This document shows positions 37,985-49,400 of a stretch of DNA of 64,000 nucleotides, piece by piece. How positions within the stretch are numbered: position 1 is the stretch's first letter; each line of letters begins with the position of its first letter. The position numbers and the translations under genes are program-made. Origin of the DNA: Adineta ricciae (taxonomy: Eukaryota > Rotifera > Eurotatoria > Adinetida > Adinetidae); contig CAJNOJ010000060.1 of NCBI GenBank assembly GCA_905250025.1, positions 172,213 to 236,212 of the forward strand. Direction: 5' to 3'. The notes beneath the pieces are model-generated. The model was not told where the DNA came from and made no database searches. It was given only the letters and a program-made list of their open reading frames with translations.

Positions 37985-40900
37985 ATGGTATGTAAGTTTT
38001 GCGCCTTTTTCTAAGTGCGTTTTATCGAATATGAAACAGTTCGGAATGATACAGAATCTGTAGATGTCGGTAGTTAATACAAAAGAAATATGACAAAATT
38101 TGGTTTGTTAACTTAACCGGCCAGTAGCATTGCTCCAGACCAGTTCTCTTCCTCTGCTTGTTTCTTTACTGTCGTTCATTTTAAAACTAGAGAGAGCAGA
38201 TTTGTATGTGTTTCTCATTATAGATGACTGCGAGAGTAACAACAAATCAGTCGACCGTCAATGACGGTTCGGGATTTTTAACAACTGAGTCTGAACATGA
38301 GACTAATGTTAACAAGAAAAAACGTTTGTCTAGTTCATCAAATTCATTGGCAACATCCTCATTAATTTCACCGACTGGTCTAACATCATTGATCAGTTTT
38401 ATTGTCTTAACCTGTGCATACATATCGGGTTTTATGTCTCGATTATTTTCGGTCATTCGTTTCGAATCGATCATTCATGAATTTGATCCATGGTTTAATT
38501 ATCGATCAACGGCTTACATGACGGAAAATGGATTCTACAATTTTCTTAACTGGTTTGATGAGTTAGCTTGGTATCCACTTGGTCGTATCGTTGGTGGCAC
38601 TGTCTATCCAGGTAAAGATGAACTATATCTCGATTGACGAAAATAAACCATATTCTCTTCAGGTTTAATGGTCACTAGTGGTGTTATTCATTGGTTTCTA
38701 CATATGATTAATATTCCAATTCATATCCGGGAAATCTGTGTTTTTCTTGCGCCATTTTTCAGCGGCCTAACAGCCATCGCCACGTATCTGTTAACGAAAG
38801 AGCTTTGGTCACGTCGTGCTGGCCTCTTCGCAGCCGCATTTATTGCTATTGCACCTGGTTATTCATCACGTAGTGTTGCTGGTTCATATGATAACGAAGG
38901 TATGTCGTTTACGAATGTTCTCGTTTGCTTAAAATTCGAGTTGTATTATTTCTTCAAGGTATCGCTATCTTTGCTCTTATGTTTACCTATTTCCTATGGA
39001 TTCGTTCGGTTAAAACGGGTAGTGTTTTCTGGTCAAGTTGCACAGCTTTATCATACTTTTATATGGTACGTCTTTTTGCTGAATGTCAATGTGAGTAAAC
39101 TGTAGTATAACAACGCTATTTTAGGTATCAGCATGGGGTGGTTATGTGTTTATCATCAACTTGATTCCTGTCCATGTTTTTATCTTACTTGTCCTTCGTC
39201 GTTATTCACTTCGATTGTATGTTTCTTATTCAACATTTTACATTCTCGGTTTGATTCTTTCGATGCAAATTCCATTCGTTGGTTTTCAACCAGTTCGTAC
39301 AAGTGAACATATGTTAGCTGCTGGTGTTTTTGCTTTGCTTCAAGCATACGCTTTCATCGAATACCTTTATACTAAATTACCACGCGCTGGAGACTTGAAA
39401 CAATTATTTTTTGGCTTGATTATTGTCGTTGGTTTAATTGTTTTTGCCGCGGTGGTTATTTTGACATATGCTGGTTACATTGCACCATGGTCCGGACGCT
39501 TTTATTCATTATGGGATACGAACTATGCGAAAATACACATTCCTATCATTGCTAGTGTTAGTGAACATCAACCGACAACATGGACATCATTCTTTTTCGG
39601 TAAAATTATTTTTCAGTAGAATACTACAGCGAATTTTTTACACTTTCCTTTTTAGATCTTCATCTTTTGATCTGCTTGTTTCCAGTTGGTGCTTGGTTTT
39701 GCATTCGAGAACTAAATGATGAACGCGTTTTTATCGTTCTCTATGCTGTATTTGCGTCCTATTTCGCTGGTGTAATGATCCGTTTAATGCTTACATTAAC
39801 ACCATGTGTTTGTGTACTTGGTAATATACTGGACATGAACTCATACATTTCGTATAAGTTTTCGTTCTTGATTTTAGCTGCCATTGCCCTGTCAAAGACG
39901 CTCGATTATTATGCCGACACAGAGACATCGGACATGAATTCAAGTCCGGTTGTGTCGACAAGTAGTGAAGACGGAGATGACAATGACGACGATACAACAG
40001 AAGCAAACAATCGAAGTTTATATGACAAAGCTGGAAAATCAAAGTCTACTCCTGCACGACGCGGACCTGCTGGTAGTACTCAGGATAATGATGAAGATCG
40101 TAATATTGTATCAGCAAATATCAAAACCATTGTTGTGATTTGCAGTAAGTTTTCACAATTCTATGAACTCGAATAAAATTTCTTTCTTTGTAGTTGCAAT
40201 GATGTTAATGTTACTTGCGGTGCATTGCACATGGGTAACTTCCAATGCCTATTCATCACCATCGATCGTTCTTGCTTCGTATAATAACGATGGTACACGA
40301 TATATCATCGATGATTTTCGCGAAGCTTATTACTGGCTACGAAAGAATACGCCAGAAAAGGCTCGCGTCATGTCCTGGTGGGATTATGGCTACCAGATTG
40401 CTGGTATGGGCAATCGAACGGTTTTAGTCGACAACAATACTTGGAACAATAGTCATATTGCATTAGTAGGCAAAGCGATGTCGAGCAATGAAACTGAAGC
40501 ATATAAAATCATGACTATGCTCGATGTTGACTATATTTTAGTCATCTTTGGTGGCATGATTGGTTATTCCGGAGATGATATTAATAAGTTTTTGTGGATG
40601 GTTCGAATTGCTGAAGGTGAGATTGATTGCAGAGAAGAAATTATTCGAACTCTTTTCCGTTTGTGAACAGGTGAACATCCCAAGGATATTCGTGAACAAG
40701 ATTACTTTACTGAAAATGGTGAATTTCGTGTTGATCGGTCAGGTTCACCGGTTCTGCTCAATTGTTTAATGTATAAACTGTGTTACTATCGTTTTGGAGA
40801 ATTACAAACTGATTTCCGTTCACCACCTGGGTAAGACACAATCGTTTGTCTTGCGACTAACTAAATCATTAATTCTAGTTTTGATCGTACACGTCATGTG

Positions 40901-41155
40901 GAGATTGGTAATAAAAATTTCGATTTACAACATGTCGAAGAAGCCTATACAACAGAACATTGGATTGTTCGTATCTACAAAGTAAAGAAACTTGCTAATC
41001 GTTTACAAGCGAAAAACGCACTCCGACAAGTTCAACGACGAAAATCAATCTATTCATCAACAAAGAAAGCTTCCGGTCAAAGTCGAAAGCCAGGCGTCAT
41101 CTTAAATAAACCCCAGGTGAAGAAAGGAACAAAAGTCTCGAAACCGAAAGCGTAA
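37985..41155 (+). CDS. STT3B: Oligosaccharyltransferase catalytic subunit STT3B
   Basis: This is the ER-membrane glycosyltransferase that transfers the dolichol-linked glycan to Asn-X-Ser/Thr. Catalytic and binding motifs are [10 protein letters not shown] (near 38490), the DNE of [18 protein letters not shown] (near 39555), [10 protein letters not shown] (near 40375) and [19 protein letters not shown]. About 13 hydrophobic helices lie between the N-terminus and 40240. The acidic loop followed by SLYDKAGK and NIKTIV is typical of STT3B rather than STT3A. The C-terminus is basic and lysine-rich. A donor GTATGT directly follows an ATG at 37985-37987 and an acceptor precedes the ATG at 38224. 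Translation therefore probably begins on a start-codon exon giving MMTARV; otherwise it starts at 38224. Introns elsewhere are about 50-60 nt. Confidence 0.96.
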
Positions 41156-41738
41156 ACAATCAAATTAACAAATGAAAACAACAAACTCTGATTTTCTTCA
41201 TTTATTCCATTCATTCAGTTTTTCTTTTCTCTACGTTGTCTTGTATTGATAATGAGCCGGTGGACACTACGTCATTCCGGGCATCCTCGTTTGTTTTGTA
41301 GGATTATTCTTTTCATTTCGTTGTTTTTATGTTTACATTAGTTATTCACACGGTTGTTTTCTTCATTTCGAGTAAGATCATCGATGGTGAAAAATTATAT
41401 CAGTTACTGTTGTTCTCCTCTTTCTTCTTCTTCTTCTTGGTCTTGTTGACTTACTTTTTCTTATGCTTCTTTGTTTTCTTGTGACACAGCCACAAACAGA
41501 ATAAAAATGCATACACGTCGGTTTTATTTCATACTCTTCAATTTCACAAGAAAATCTATGGCCAACGAACCGTCACGTTGAATTGTCCACTTGTTAATTA
41601 GTTATGACATTTTAATTTTGATAAGTGATATGTTATTTCAACATAACTATGTAAGACTCGATGAATCATTGCCACGCCTAGTGCGCACCAGCTATAAAGT
41701 CGAAAAATTCGTGTTTTTCTCTATATTTGACTTGAGAT
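41156..41738. other. Intergenic region STT3B / B-box gene
   Basis: This has the STT3B 3'UTR with AATAAA at 41500-41505, a (TTC)n run near 41425-41445 and the upstream region of the B-box gene. Confidence 0.5.
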
Positions 41739-42764
41739 ATGGCAACGGGAGTGAACGAACCTGTTTGTGCAAGCTGTAATAGTGAACGAGGTGCTTTCCA
41801 ATGTCGTGGATGTTCGAAAGTCTTTTGTTTTCAACATACTACGAACCATCATCAAAGTATTATCCAAGAATTAGATGCAATAGAGCATAGCCGTAATCTT
41901 CTTCAAAGTACTTTTCAACAGACGATGGCAGAATCATTGCCCAATGCCAAAGCATTGCATGAGGAATTGACGAAAAAAATCGACATGTGGGAAGAAGCAT
42001 CAGTTGAAAAGATCCGAAAAGCAGCAGCTGATGCTAGAAATGATTTATTTCAACTTACGATTAATCGGGGAACAAAGATTCAGTCAAAATTAGAAGAGCT
42101 AACCCAACAAATACAACATGCTCGGCAAAAAAGTAATTTTCTCGAGACTGACGTACGTGAATGGACAAAGAAACTTGAAGATTTAAAAGAGCAACTAATC
42201 AAAGTTCCAGCTGTGACAGTCTGTGAAGATTATACAAAATTGATTTCCAAGATTTCTGTCAGTGGTTTCCATGGAAGCGAAATCTTTGGGCAATCAACAG
42301 GTAATGCAGGCTTTGAGGACAATGGCAAAGTAGTTTATGTAAAAAATGGCAATGATCTATATACCGAAGTACGAGGCCAATGCGAATATTCCAGTGGACT
42401 ACACACGATTTTTCTCCGTGTCGAAGAATATGCTCATTGGATTTTATTTGGTATTATATCCAAGTCAACGCCGTTACAAATTCATTCCTACGCGTCACCT
42501 TCATGTTATGGTTGGTACAATGGAGTAGACTTCGTTTATGCGGCCGGCGTTTGCATAGGTGGGCAAGGTATTGATGTCATCGCAAACGATCGAGTGCAAC
42601 TGACGATCGATTGTGATAATCGTCTCATTCGATTGATCAATAAACGCTCAGGTCGAACATTAGAATTAGCTGTTGACATTGAAAAATGTCCTTTTCCTTG
42701 GCAGCTACATTTGAATCTAAACGCACAACCTACACGAGTTCGAATCGTGTCATCCGATGAATAA
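41739..42764 (+). CDS. B-box zinc finger / coiled-coil / SPRY-like protein
   Basis: This is an intronless 341-residue TRIM-like protein without a RING. The N-terminus has a B-box-type zinc finger (CASCNSERGAFQCRGC followed by FCFQHTTNHH, residues about 10-40). A coiled coil covers roughly residues 45-150 (ELTKKIDMWEEASVEKIRKA, LEELTQQIQHARQKSN). The C-terminal beta-rich domain (residues about 180-335) has a SPRY/B30.2-like layout: TIFLRVEEYAHWILFGI, CYGWYNGVDFVYAAG, VQLTIDCDNRLIRLINKRSG and CPFPWQLHLNLN. Such proteins act as scaffolds or, with a RING partner, in ubiquitin-linked signalling or innate defence. The function here is unknown. In bdelloid rotifers this architecture is, as I recall, an expanded family. 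Its 3' end nearly touches the SLC34 gene coming from the other strand. Confidence 0.8.
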   Translation: MATGVNEPVCASCNSERGAFQCRGCSKVFCFQHTTNHHQSIIQELDAIEHSRNLLQSTFQQTMAESLPNAKALHEELTKKIDMWEEASVEKIRKAAADARNDLFQLTINRGTKIQSKLEELTQQIQHARQKSNFLETDVREWTKKLEDLKEQLIKVPAVTVCEDYTKLISKISVSGFHGSEIFGQSTGNAGFEDNGKVVYVKNGNDLYTEVRGQCEYSSGLHTIFLRVEEYAHWILFGIISKSTPLQIHSYASPSCYGWYNGVDFVYAAGVCIGGQGIDVIANDRVQLTIDCDNRLIRLINKRSGRTLELAVDIEKCPFPWQLHLNLNAQPTRVRIVSSDE

Positions 42765-42789
42765 CACAAGACACTATCGTGTTAATTTC

Positions 42790-42795
42790 TTTATT
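42790..42795 (-). terminator. Poly(A) signal of the SLC34 gene
   Basis: AATAAA on the minus strand lies 13 nt after the SLC34 stop and about 26 nt from the B-box stop codon on the other strand, so the two convergent 3' ends overlap. Confidence 0.65.
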
Positions 42796-42807
42796 TTTAA
42801 AAGCATC

Positions 42808-45103
42808 TTAGAAAGATAGAGAACTTTTTTGTTCATTTACAATCGATATATCTTTTCTTTTATCTCGATCGAATACAATGACTCTATCCACTTGTTCGTC
42901 TTCGTCATGCATCAAAGCAAACAATGCTCGTTGATCTTGTGTTGGCTTGCCAGTCAGGCTATGATAAAAACTTTGCATATAAGTCGTCAAAGGATATTTC
43001 GAATCATGTGTTGGCACAACAGATGCATAGTGTTTCTCAAAAAAGTCATGCAATTGATGTGTATGGACTAAATATCGATGATCTAATGCAGTCACATACT
43101 GATCTTTCATTGTTAAATATTGGTCTCTGAGAGGTTTTTCTGTTTGAATCGATGGATAAATGAGTTGAACACATCGTTGACAGCAGATTCGTTTCGTCAA
43201 ATGTTCTAGTCGATCATCCCAATATGATAATGAACGACACCAATGTGGAAGAAATGACCACGATCGAAGACACATAGGTAATCGATTTGGTTTGTTTTTC
43301 TGAAGATATCCAATGATTGAGACAGAAATAAGGATAAGAACGCAACAAAATAGAAAGACAATTGCTACAATCCAATGAATTAATGCAAGACATAAGATTA
43401 CTAATGGGAAAATGAAAAAGATCATGGTTAAATAGACAAAAGCAAACCAACGGTATTTCGAGACGATTTCTCCGATTTGTCGACTGAAATATACTGGAAG
43501 ACGACGGAGATATGGAAAAATATACCAGAGAATACAACCAGATAGATTGAATAAAAAGTGAGTCAGTGCGATTTGAATTGATTGACGAAAGAACAAACCT
43601 GTTTGAGTAAGAGAAGCAAGTAACGCGGTAACTGTTGTACCGATATTTGCACCGATAGTCAACTCATAATTGCGTTCAAGAGCCAGAACTTCAAGGCCAA
43701 CTAGAGGAGTTAAAATAGAACAAAAAACACCTAATCATCATTCTTAGCAGTATCGAACTCATGGAAAACACTTACTGCTGCTTTGCACGAGTATTGCTCC
43801 GACGATTCCTACCAGTATAAATACGTATCCAAGGAAATATTCTTTACATCCATGAGATTTAATATATAGAATCTTCTTTAGCGTATCATCAATAACACCA
43901 ATAATCAATGATTTTAATAATTTAACCATGAGTAAAAGTATTCCTGTGAGAAGAATCAATGAGCAGATGAGTAGAATAATCCCTACGACATTGTCACCGA
44001 ATTTTTCTATCATTGCTCGAAATAGGTATTCACATTTGATCGCAGGATGATTACAGTAGATCTTTCCGAGCGTTTGGTTTGCCTCGTTGCTGATCATGAC
44101 TTCTTCATCGATTTGAATGATCAATCTCGTTAACGGTTTTGTCAGAGTCTTCAATAATTGAATATCTGCTCCTCGTTTTTCAGGAATAGTTGTCGCAATA
44201 GCACCACTGATACGTGCCAGATAACCACCACCTGAGAAACACATTATACGCTATTTTCGTTCGAAAACGGAAAGATCATAAAAGTACTTACGATGAAAAA
44301 TATCGGAATCGACGGTGATTCGATCAACAAAGATTTCCAATGATAGCAGTACGAGTGTAGTCAAATAATTAAACACATCCATGAGAACACCAGATGAAAA
44401 ACTACGAGAAAATTCATTTCGATTTCCTATTTGACTAAATGCAACCAGTGTATTTGTAATGGATGTTCCTACAAAAGAAGTCTATTTGTGTGTTAATCAA
44501 TACGACTGTCACGTACATTCAATTAGCCTACCTATGTTTGCTCCTACAGAAAAGGCATACAGATAGATTTGATCATTGAAAGTTATACTGTGATTCCTCA
44601 CCCATAATCATTGGTATGACTGATCGGATATCTTCAATGATTCCACTTCCAACCATGGCAACAATACTCGATGTTACTGTCGAGGAGCTCTGTAAAATGG
44701 TGGTTATCAGTATTCCAAGCATTAAACTAACAATTGGACTTTTCAAAAAGATTCGACTTTGAAAGATCTGTGCGAGTGCCGAACGACTCAACAGTATGAA
44801 AGCTGATGTCATTAAGTCCAATGTTACAATAAATGTGTACAATGAAATTATGAAAGACAGAAGTCTTAGGAAAATGTTCAGTAAATAAAAGAACCGTTGT
44901 CGTTTCGACATGACCTGCCATGGTATTTGACCTGTTTGTTCGAACCGGTGAGCGACGAGTATCATCTGCGTTTCATCTGTATGTAGTTCATCTTTGAGTT
45001 CAGTTAAGTTTGCATGAAGTTTTTGTGTATACTCATCCGAATCGATCGGCACGGAAAGATATGGTTCAACTATTGAATGATACTGTTCGTTCTCTGTATC
45101 CAT
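42808..45103 (-). CDS. SLC34A2: SLC34-type sodium/phosphate cotransporter (NaPi-II)
   Basis: This is a plasma-membrane Na+-coupled phosphate carrier with two inverted repeats. The N-terminus reads TGQIPWQVMSKRQRFFYL, like VPW...TTGRV of vertebrates. Repeat 1 has ILQSSSTVTSSIVAMVGSGI and MGANIGTSITNTL. A large extracellular loop with cysteines follows (GKIYCNHPAIKCEYLF). Repeat 2 has ILVQSSSVFCSILTPLVGLE and LTIGANIGTTVTALLASL. Several C-terminal helices and a basic tail ending in KSSLSF follow. The residue string after GANIG in repeat 1 is split over a 12-nt microexon (44532-44543). Introns are short. The paralogue number cannot be set from sequence memory, so the symbol stands for the family. 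The start at 45103 lies 56 nt after the stop of the alpha-crystallin gene on the same strand. Confidence 0.92.
44532..44543 (-). other. 12-nt microexon in SLC34
   Basis: On the minus strand, GAGCAAACATAG lies between acceptor TTTTCTGTAG and donor GTAGGCTAAT. It completes the conserved substrate-site motif GANIGTS. Phase-1 introns flank it, so skipping keeps frame but deletes four residues (ANIG) from the motif. Confidence 0.8.
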
Positions 45104-45159
45104 TGAAGAAATGATTACGCGCGAAAAGTTTTTATTTCAGATACAAAGCAAAACATTTT

Positions 45160-46409
45160 TCAGATGTATCGAAATGATGAATGCGCATCGAGTAATTTCA
45201 CTGTTATGTAAAGTTTTTTGTCGTGATGATGATGTATCGATAAACTCGAGAGATCAGTATTCGATGGCAAAGTGATTTGTCTATAAAAATCAGTATTTTC
45301 AGCGTGAACAACGAGATCATTGCCATTGATTGATACTTTGATATCATCTTGTTTATGATTCTGAACATCAAGTCGCATTTCGATATATCGTTGATGACGA
45401 TCATCGGTGAAGATTTCCGGTTGGAAAATACTTTTATAGAAAGCTTCCGAATTGAAATCTGAAGGAAAATATGACACTGAAGGGTTACTAATACTGCTCT
45501 CCGTGTCAGAAGATGACGATGACTTCATTGGATCTTCTTCGATTATACTGGATAATGCTGGAGTCATAGACCGTTGTTGTTCGCCATGCGAAGATGGTTG
45601 AAAGCCTACAATTGGAGTTGCACGTCGTCGCTGAATTTTGTTAGCAGTTTGTTTGTAAATTGATATAGCTTTATTCATGGTTGGAGCGCTAGTCGACTCA
45701 GGAAATTTGTAAACTGGACTGCTTAAAGGCGTAGAAGTGAGATTAGAATCTCTGGAGTTGATGGATACACGATGTATTGGAAGTGCACTTGTTCGATTTT
45801 CATGAAATTGTTCAATCTCAGGAGAACGAATGCGTCTATTGGTAGATATTTTTCGCGACGGATGTTTTGCTGGAAAATCAACTTGCATCAGCGAAGATGA
45901 CGGATAGGATATATGTGGACTAGGAAAATAAAAAGATGAATGGAAATGTCCGAGAATGCTTACTTTGATTTATCCACATCGGCTGGTAGTTCGTAAGATT
46001 TTTCGATAATTTTCTTTGATGTACCCTAAATAAACCTATGTAATTAGTCAATAATATATCGATCGATTCTTACTTGAGTTTTATTTTCAATTCGTTCACC
46101 GTAGATATAAAGTTTGCTTCCATCCACACGAACATGAACCTAAGGAATCGATTTGTATATTAAACAAGTAAAAGTTAACATAGTTACATCATTTTTATGA
46201 AATCCGTCGATGTTTATTTTTATACGGAATATTTCTCGGTCAGTTATCGAATCGGGAATCCATTGTGTGGTTGTATCTTTTGTATAAACGGAATTTAGTC
46301 GGTATGGTTCCGTGCGACGAGCATCAATATTATTGGACACGTGTTGGATGGGAATATTGATTCGTTGTTGATAGGGAGACATAGATGATCTGCTATGACG
46401 ATGTGCCAT
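45160..46409 (-). CDS. Tandem alpha-crystallin-domain small heat-shock-like protein
   Basis: Four exons on the minus strand give about 355 residues. Near the N-terminus (residues 50-110) is one alpha-crystallin-like unit: REIFRIKINIDGFHKNDVHV, VDGSKLYIYGERIENKTQGT and EKSYELPADVDKS. It stops before the final beta-strands. A long Ser/Pro-rich linker follows (residues about 115-265). Then comes a second, complete unit: YIEMRLDVQNHKQDDIKVSI, NGNDLVVHAENTDFYRQITL and PSNTDLSSLSIHHHHDKKLY before the end of the protein. The family provides ATP-independent chaperones. Proteins with two such domains are known from flatworms (Tsp36, p40). There is no IxI tail motif. Start 46409 gives MAHRHSRSSMSPYQQR. 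The SLC34 gene follows at once on the same strand. Confidence 0.82.
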
Positions 46410-49400
46410 GTTCTTTTAATATTCGAAATGAAATCTCGTGAAAAAAAAACGCTCTTTATCACAGGTAGACTATGCACATATATACGTATTATTCGGATAG
46501 GTAAAGAACGAAGCAAAGAGGATAATGGGAAATTAATACTGACGAAAAGAATCAAACCATTTATATAGTCTTTAGTGAATTTCTTTAAGAAGCGAATCAC
46601 ACATAGAGAGATGTGTCGCAAATTCCTTTCTTCCTTTACTGATCACGAATGGCGTTTCTTTCAATCTGAATATATACAAGAAAGTTGTCATTTTCAGACA
46701 CCACAATATACAACAAGTAGCACTTTCTCTCTGGACTCTTTGATGCGTTTCTTCAAGAAAATTGAAAATGATTTTCATTACAAACAAGCATTTTTTCCGA
46801 TGTTTCTGTATCAGTAGAACACTGGCCGAATAATTGTTTACTTGCACATTCAACTTGTTATTACCACATCACTGGCCTTTGAGTGACTTTCTAAAAGTTT
46901 GAGAACGGCGCAATTTACGTTTCTACTTTGTTTGACGCTAATGCGAGCGTAAAATTCTGCATTTGTTTTGACAATCCTCTTGCCAAGAAGAGAATGAGTT
47001 ATGCAGCGCTTAAATATTAGACTGCAAAGCTAAAAGTTTGTCTCTCTGTCCTATCCAATCACAAATAAGTATATCTTCGAAAAGTAATCGCTTGAAGGGT
47101 GATTGAGATTGAGTACCTCAAATCAGACAATATTCATCTGGGATAGAATTAATTATGCTGTTAGATTTTAGCTAATAGATATGAACATTGGATCTCGACG
47201 TTTGTTTGAAATACTTGGCTTGAGTTAGAATATCTTACAGTGGACACCTCCGTACAGTGAGCAGTTTTGAAAGTATTAAATATTACTTTTGACTGAAAAT
47301 GAACATCTTATAGTGGACACGATTATGTAACTTTATGCGTCGTTTTCAAAAGCTAAAAATGATAAAAAGAGAAGAAAAGATAAGCGGTAGTATTTTTGCG
47401 TATTCATTGGCTGTCTTCTAGTGCTCAGAAAATACATTTACTCTACCATAGAAGCATTCCTTTATAGAGAACATTATCTTCACTCCAGTCAATATAGTCA
47501 AATGAGTGTACTTAGATCTAATTACTTCTCTGTCGCCATCGCCGACATGTCAAATGTGTATGAGTTGTATGAAAGTCCATTTGCTTGCACAATATCTCGT
47601 GTGTAGATAAACCGTTCGCAAACATTGCACTTGGTCAATTGCACATATTTAGAAAAATTATCTAAACCAGTACAACCTTTCATAAAAGCATCAGACAAAA
47701 AATCCATTCAATGATCAGAAAAACAATTTCTGCAAAATCCGCTATGCATCATCCGTACATACACTTCTTCCACCACTACATATTATAAAGCAGTTCGTAT
47801 ACATGTCAAGCTACAAGCATATCACTTGTATTTCTCCATACTTTTTCCGACCCAGCCATATGCAAACCAAGAGAAGAGGATAGTGTGCAGTATCAAAACT
47901 CGGGCCACGCGAATGACACTCTATTCCTGAAACCTTTTAATAGATCTTTCACCACTTGTCATATGGTTACACTTTTTTCATTGTCTACACATCAGACACA
48001 CAAATAAGTCAAATGCTCTTGGCTTCCAAGGGAAATGCTCGTCGTTATTCGTAATGCATCACGAATCTGTTGTCCTCCTAGATTGCCGATTTAATTCCAC
48101 ATGACATTGAGCGTGGTCAATATCTGCGGGCTAGAGAGTAAATTAATCCTTAATTTTACGTGGACGAGCACATATTACGGTGTTTGTTTTTAAGACATCG
48201 TTGATATATTGTGTTCTTTTATTATCTTTTGGATGTTCACTTAGATTTAATGTAGTGAGCGTCTTTAAGAATAGTATATATTGTGTAGGTGTTAGCAAAG
48301 AGGAGAGAGAGAGAGAATGACGGTACTGTCAAATGTACGCTTTTAAGGGATTTCTTCGCAGATCGGTCTGATTGTGTGAAAAATTTACAGTTTTTAGAAT
48401 TAAAAGCAGTGTAAAATCATTGCTGCAAGATTCTTGAGACAGGCTGCTTTTCATAACGTTAGTCAATGCTAAGATCCACTCACTCTACTAAGTTGCGTCT
48501 AGTTTGTGAAATTACTTCGCTTCTTCTTTGAATAAATTGATGAAGTCAAATGTTACTAAGCTCACGTACACCACAACTTACCCGAGAGCGAGACTTTAGA
48601 GTCTAGAAGGAGTAAAAACGTTGTTTGTTCGTTATGATCAGCAATTCATAATACTAATGTATTCATATTTTTATCGTCGAAAACAAGTGACATCTAACAG
48701 TTTCAACAGTAACGAGTTGTTGATGTATGCAGAAAAATGGCATTAGTAATTACATATTTGGCAGATTTTGTTCTGTGATTCACAATGATTCATTTATGAG
48801 CTCTAAAACATAATAAATTTATTATGATTCTATTTAGAGTCCTTTGAAGGTGATTCGGTTTTCAAACAGATGAACATGTCTCAATTTTTGAAACACGAAA
48901 TATGATGTGCAGATACAGCATGTGTAAAACTCGAGAATCTACATCGGAAGATTCTTTTGACTCCACAATTTTTTTGCTTTGAAAAAAAAGCAAAGTTCTG
49001 TGCAGTCAGCTGTCGCTTCTTGATTGTAGAGCGGTTCATGCTGTATCTCCTAGTATATTTATTTCTCCTTTTGAAATCGTATTACATGATGAGATTGACA
49101 TAAGCTATGCTATGCGGTGCGGATTTTGACAATGAATCTCCTATTCTGTTTTAAAATAAAGTATATTGAGATCGACTAGTGAGTCACATCACCTCGAAAT
49201 GGCTAAGGAGACATTCAAGAAACAAACATTGTCTGATGATAGTCATGAATGTAGTTCAAGTAGAAAAGTCATTTAAAAGAATTGAATTTTTCTCCAATTC
49301 GGTATTACTTTGATTTTTATACGAAAATATTGACAATGATTACTTTCATCATTCAACTTCACGTATTTGGTTGTCGGATAACACTTACCGTACGCGCTCC

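Noticed and set aside
48560-48600. ACAACTTACC followed by GAGAG, reminiscent of the bdelloid spliced leader
   Set aside because: Only about ten bases match, no donor follows and no Sm site was seen. A chance match in 64 kb is plausible.
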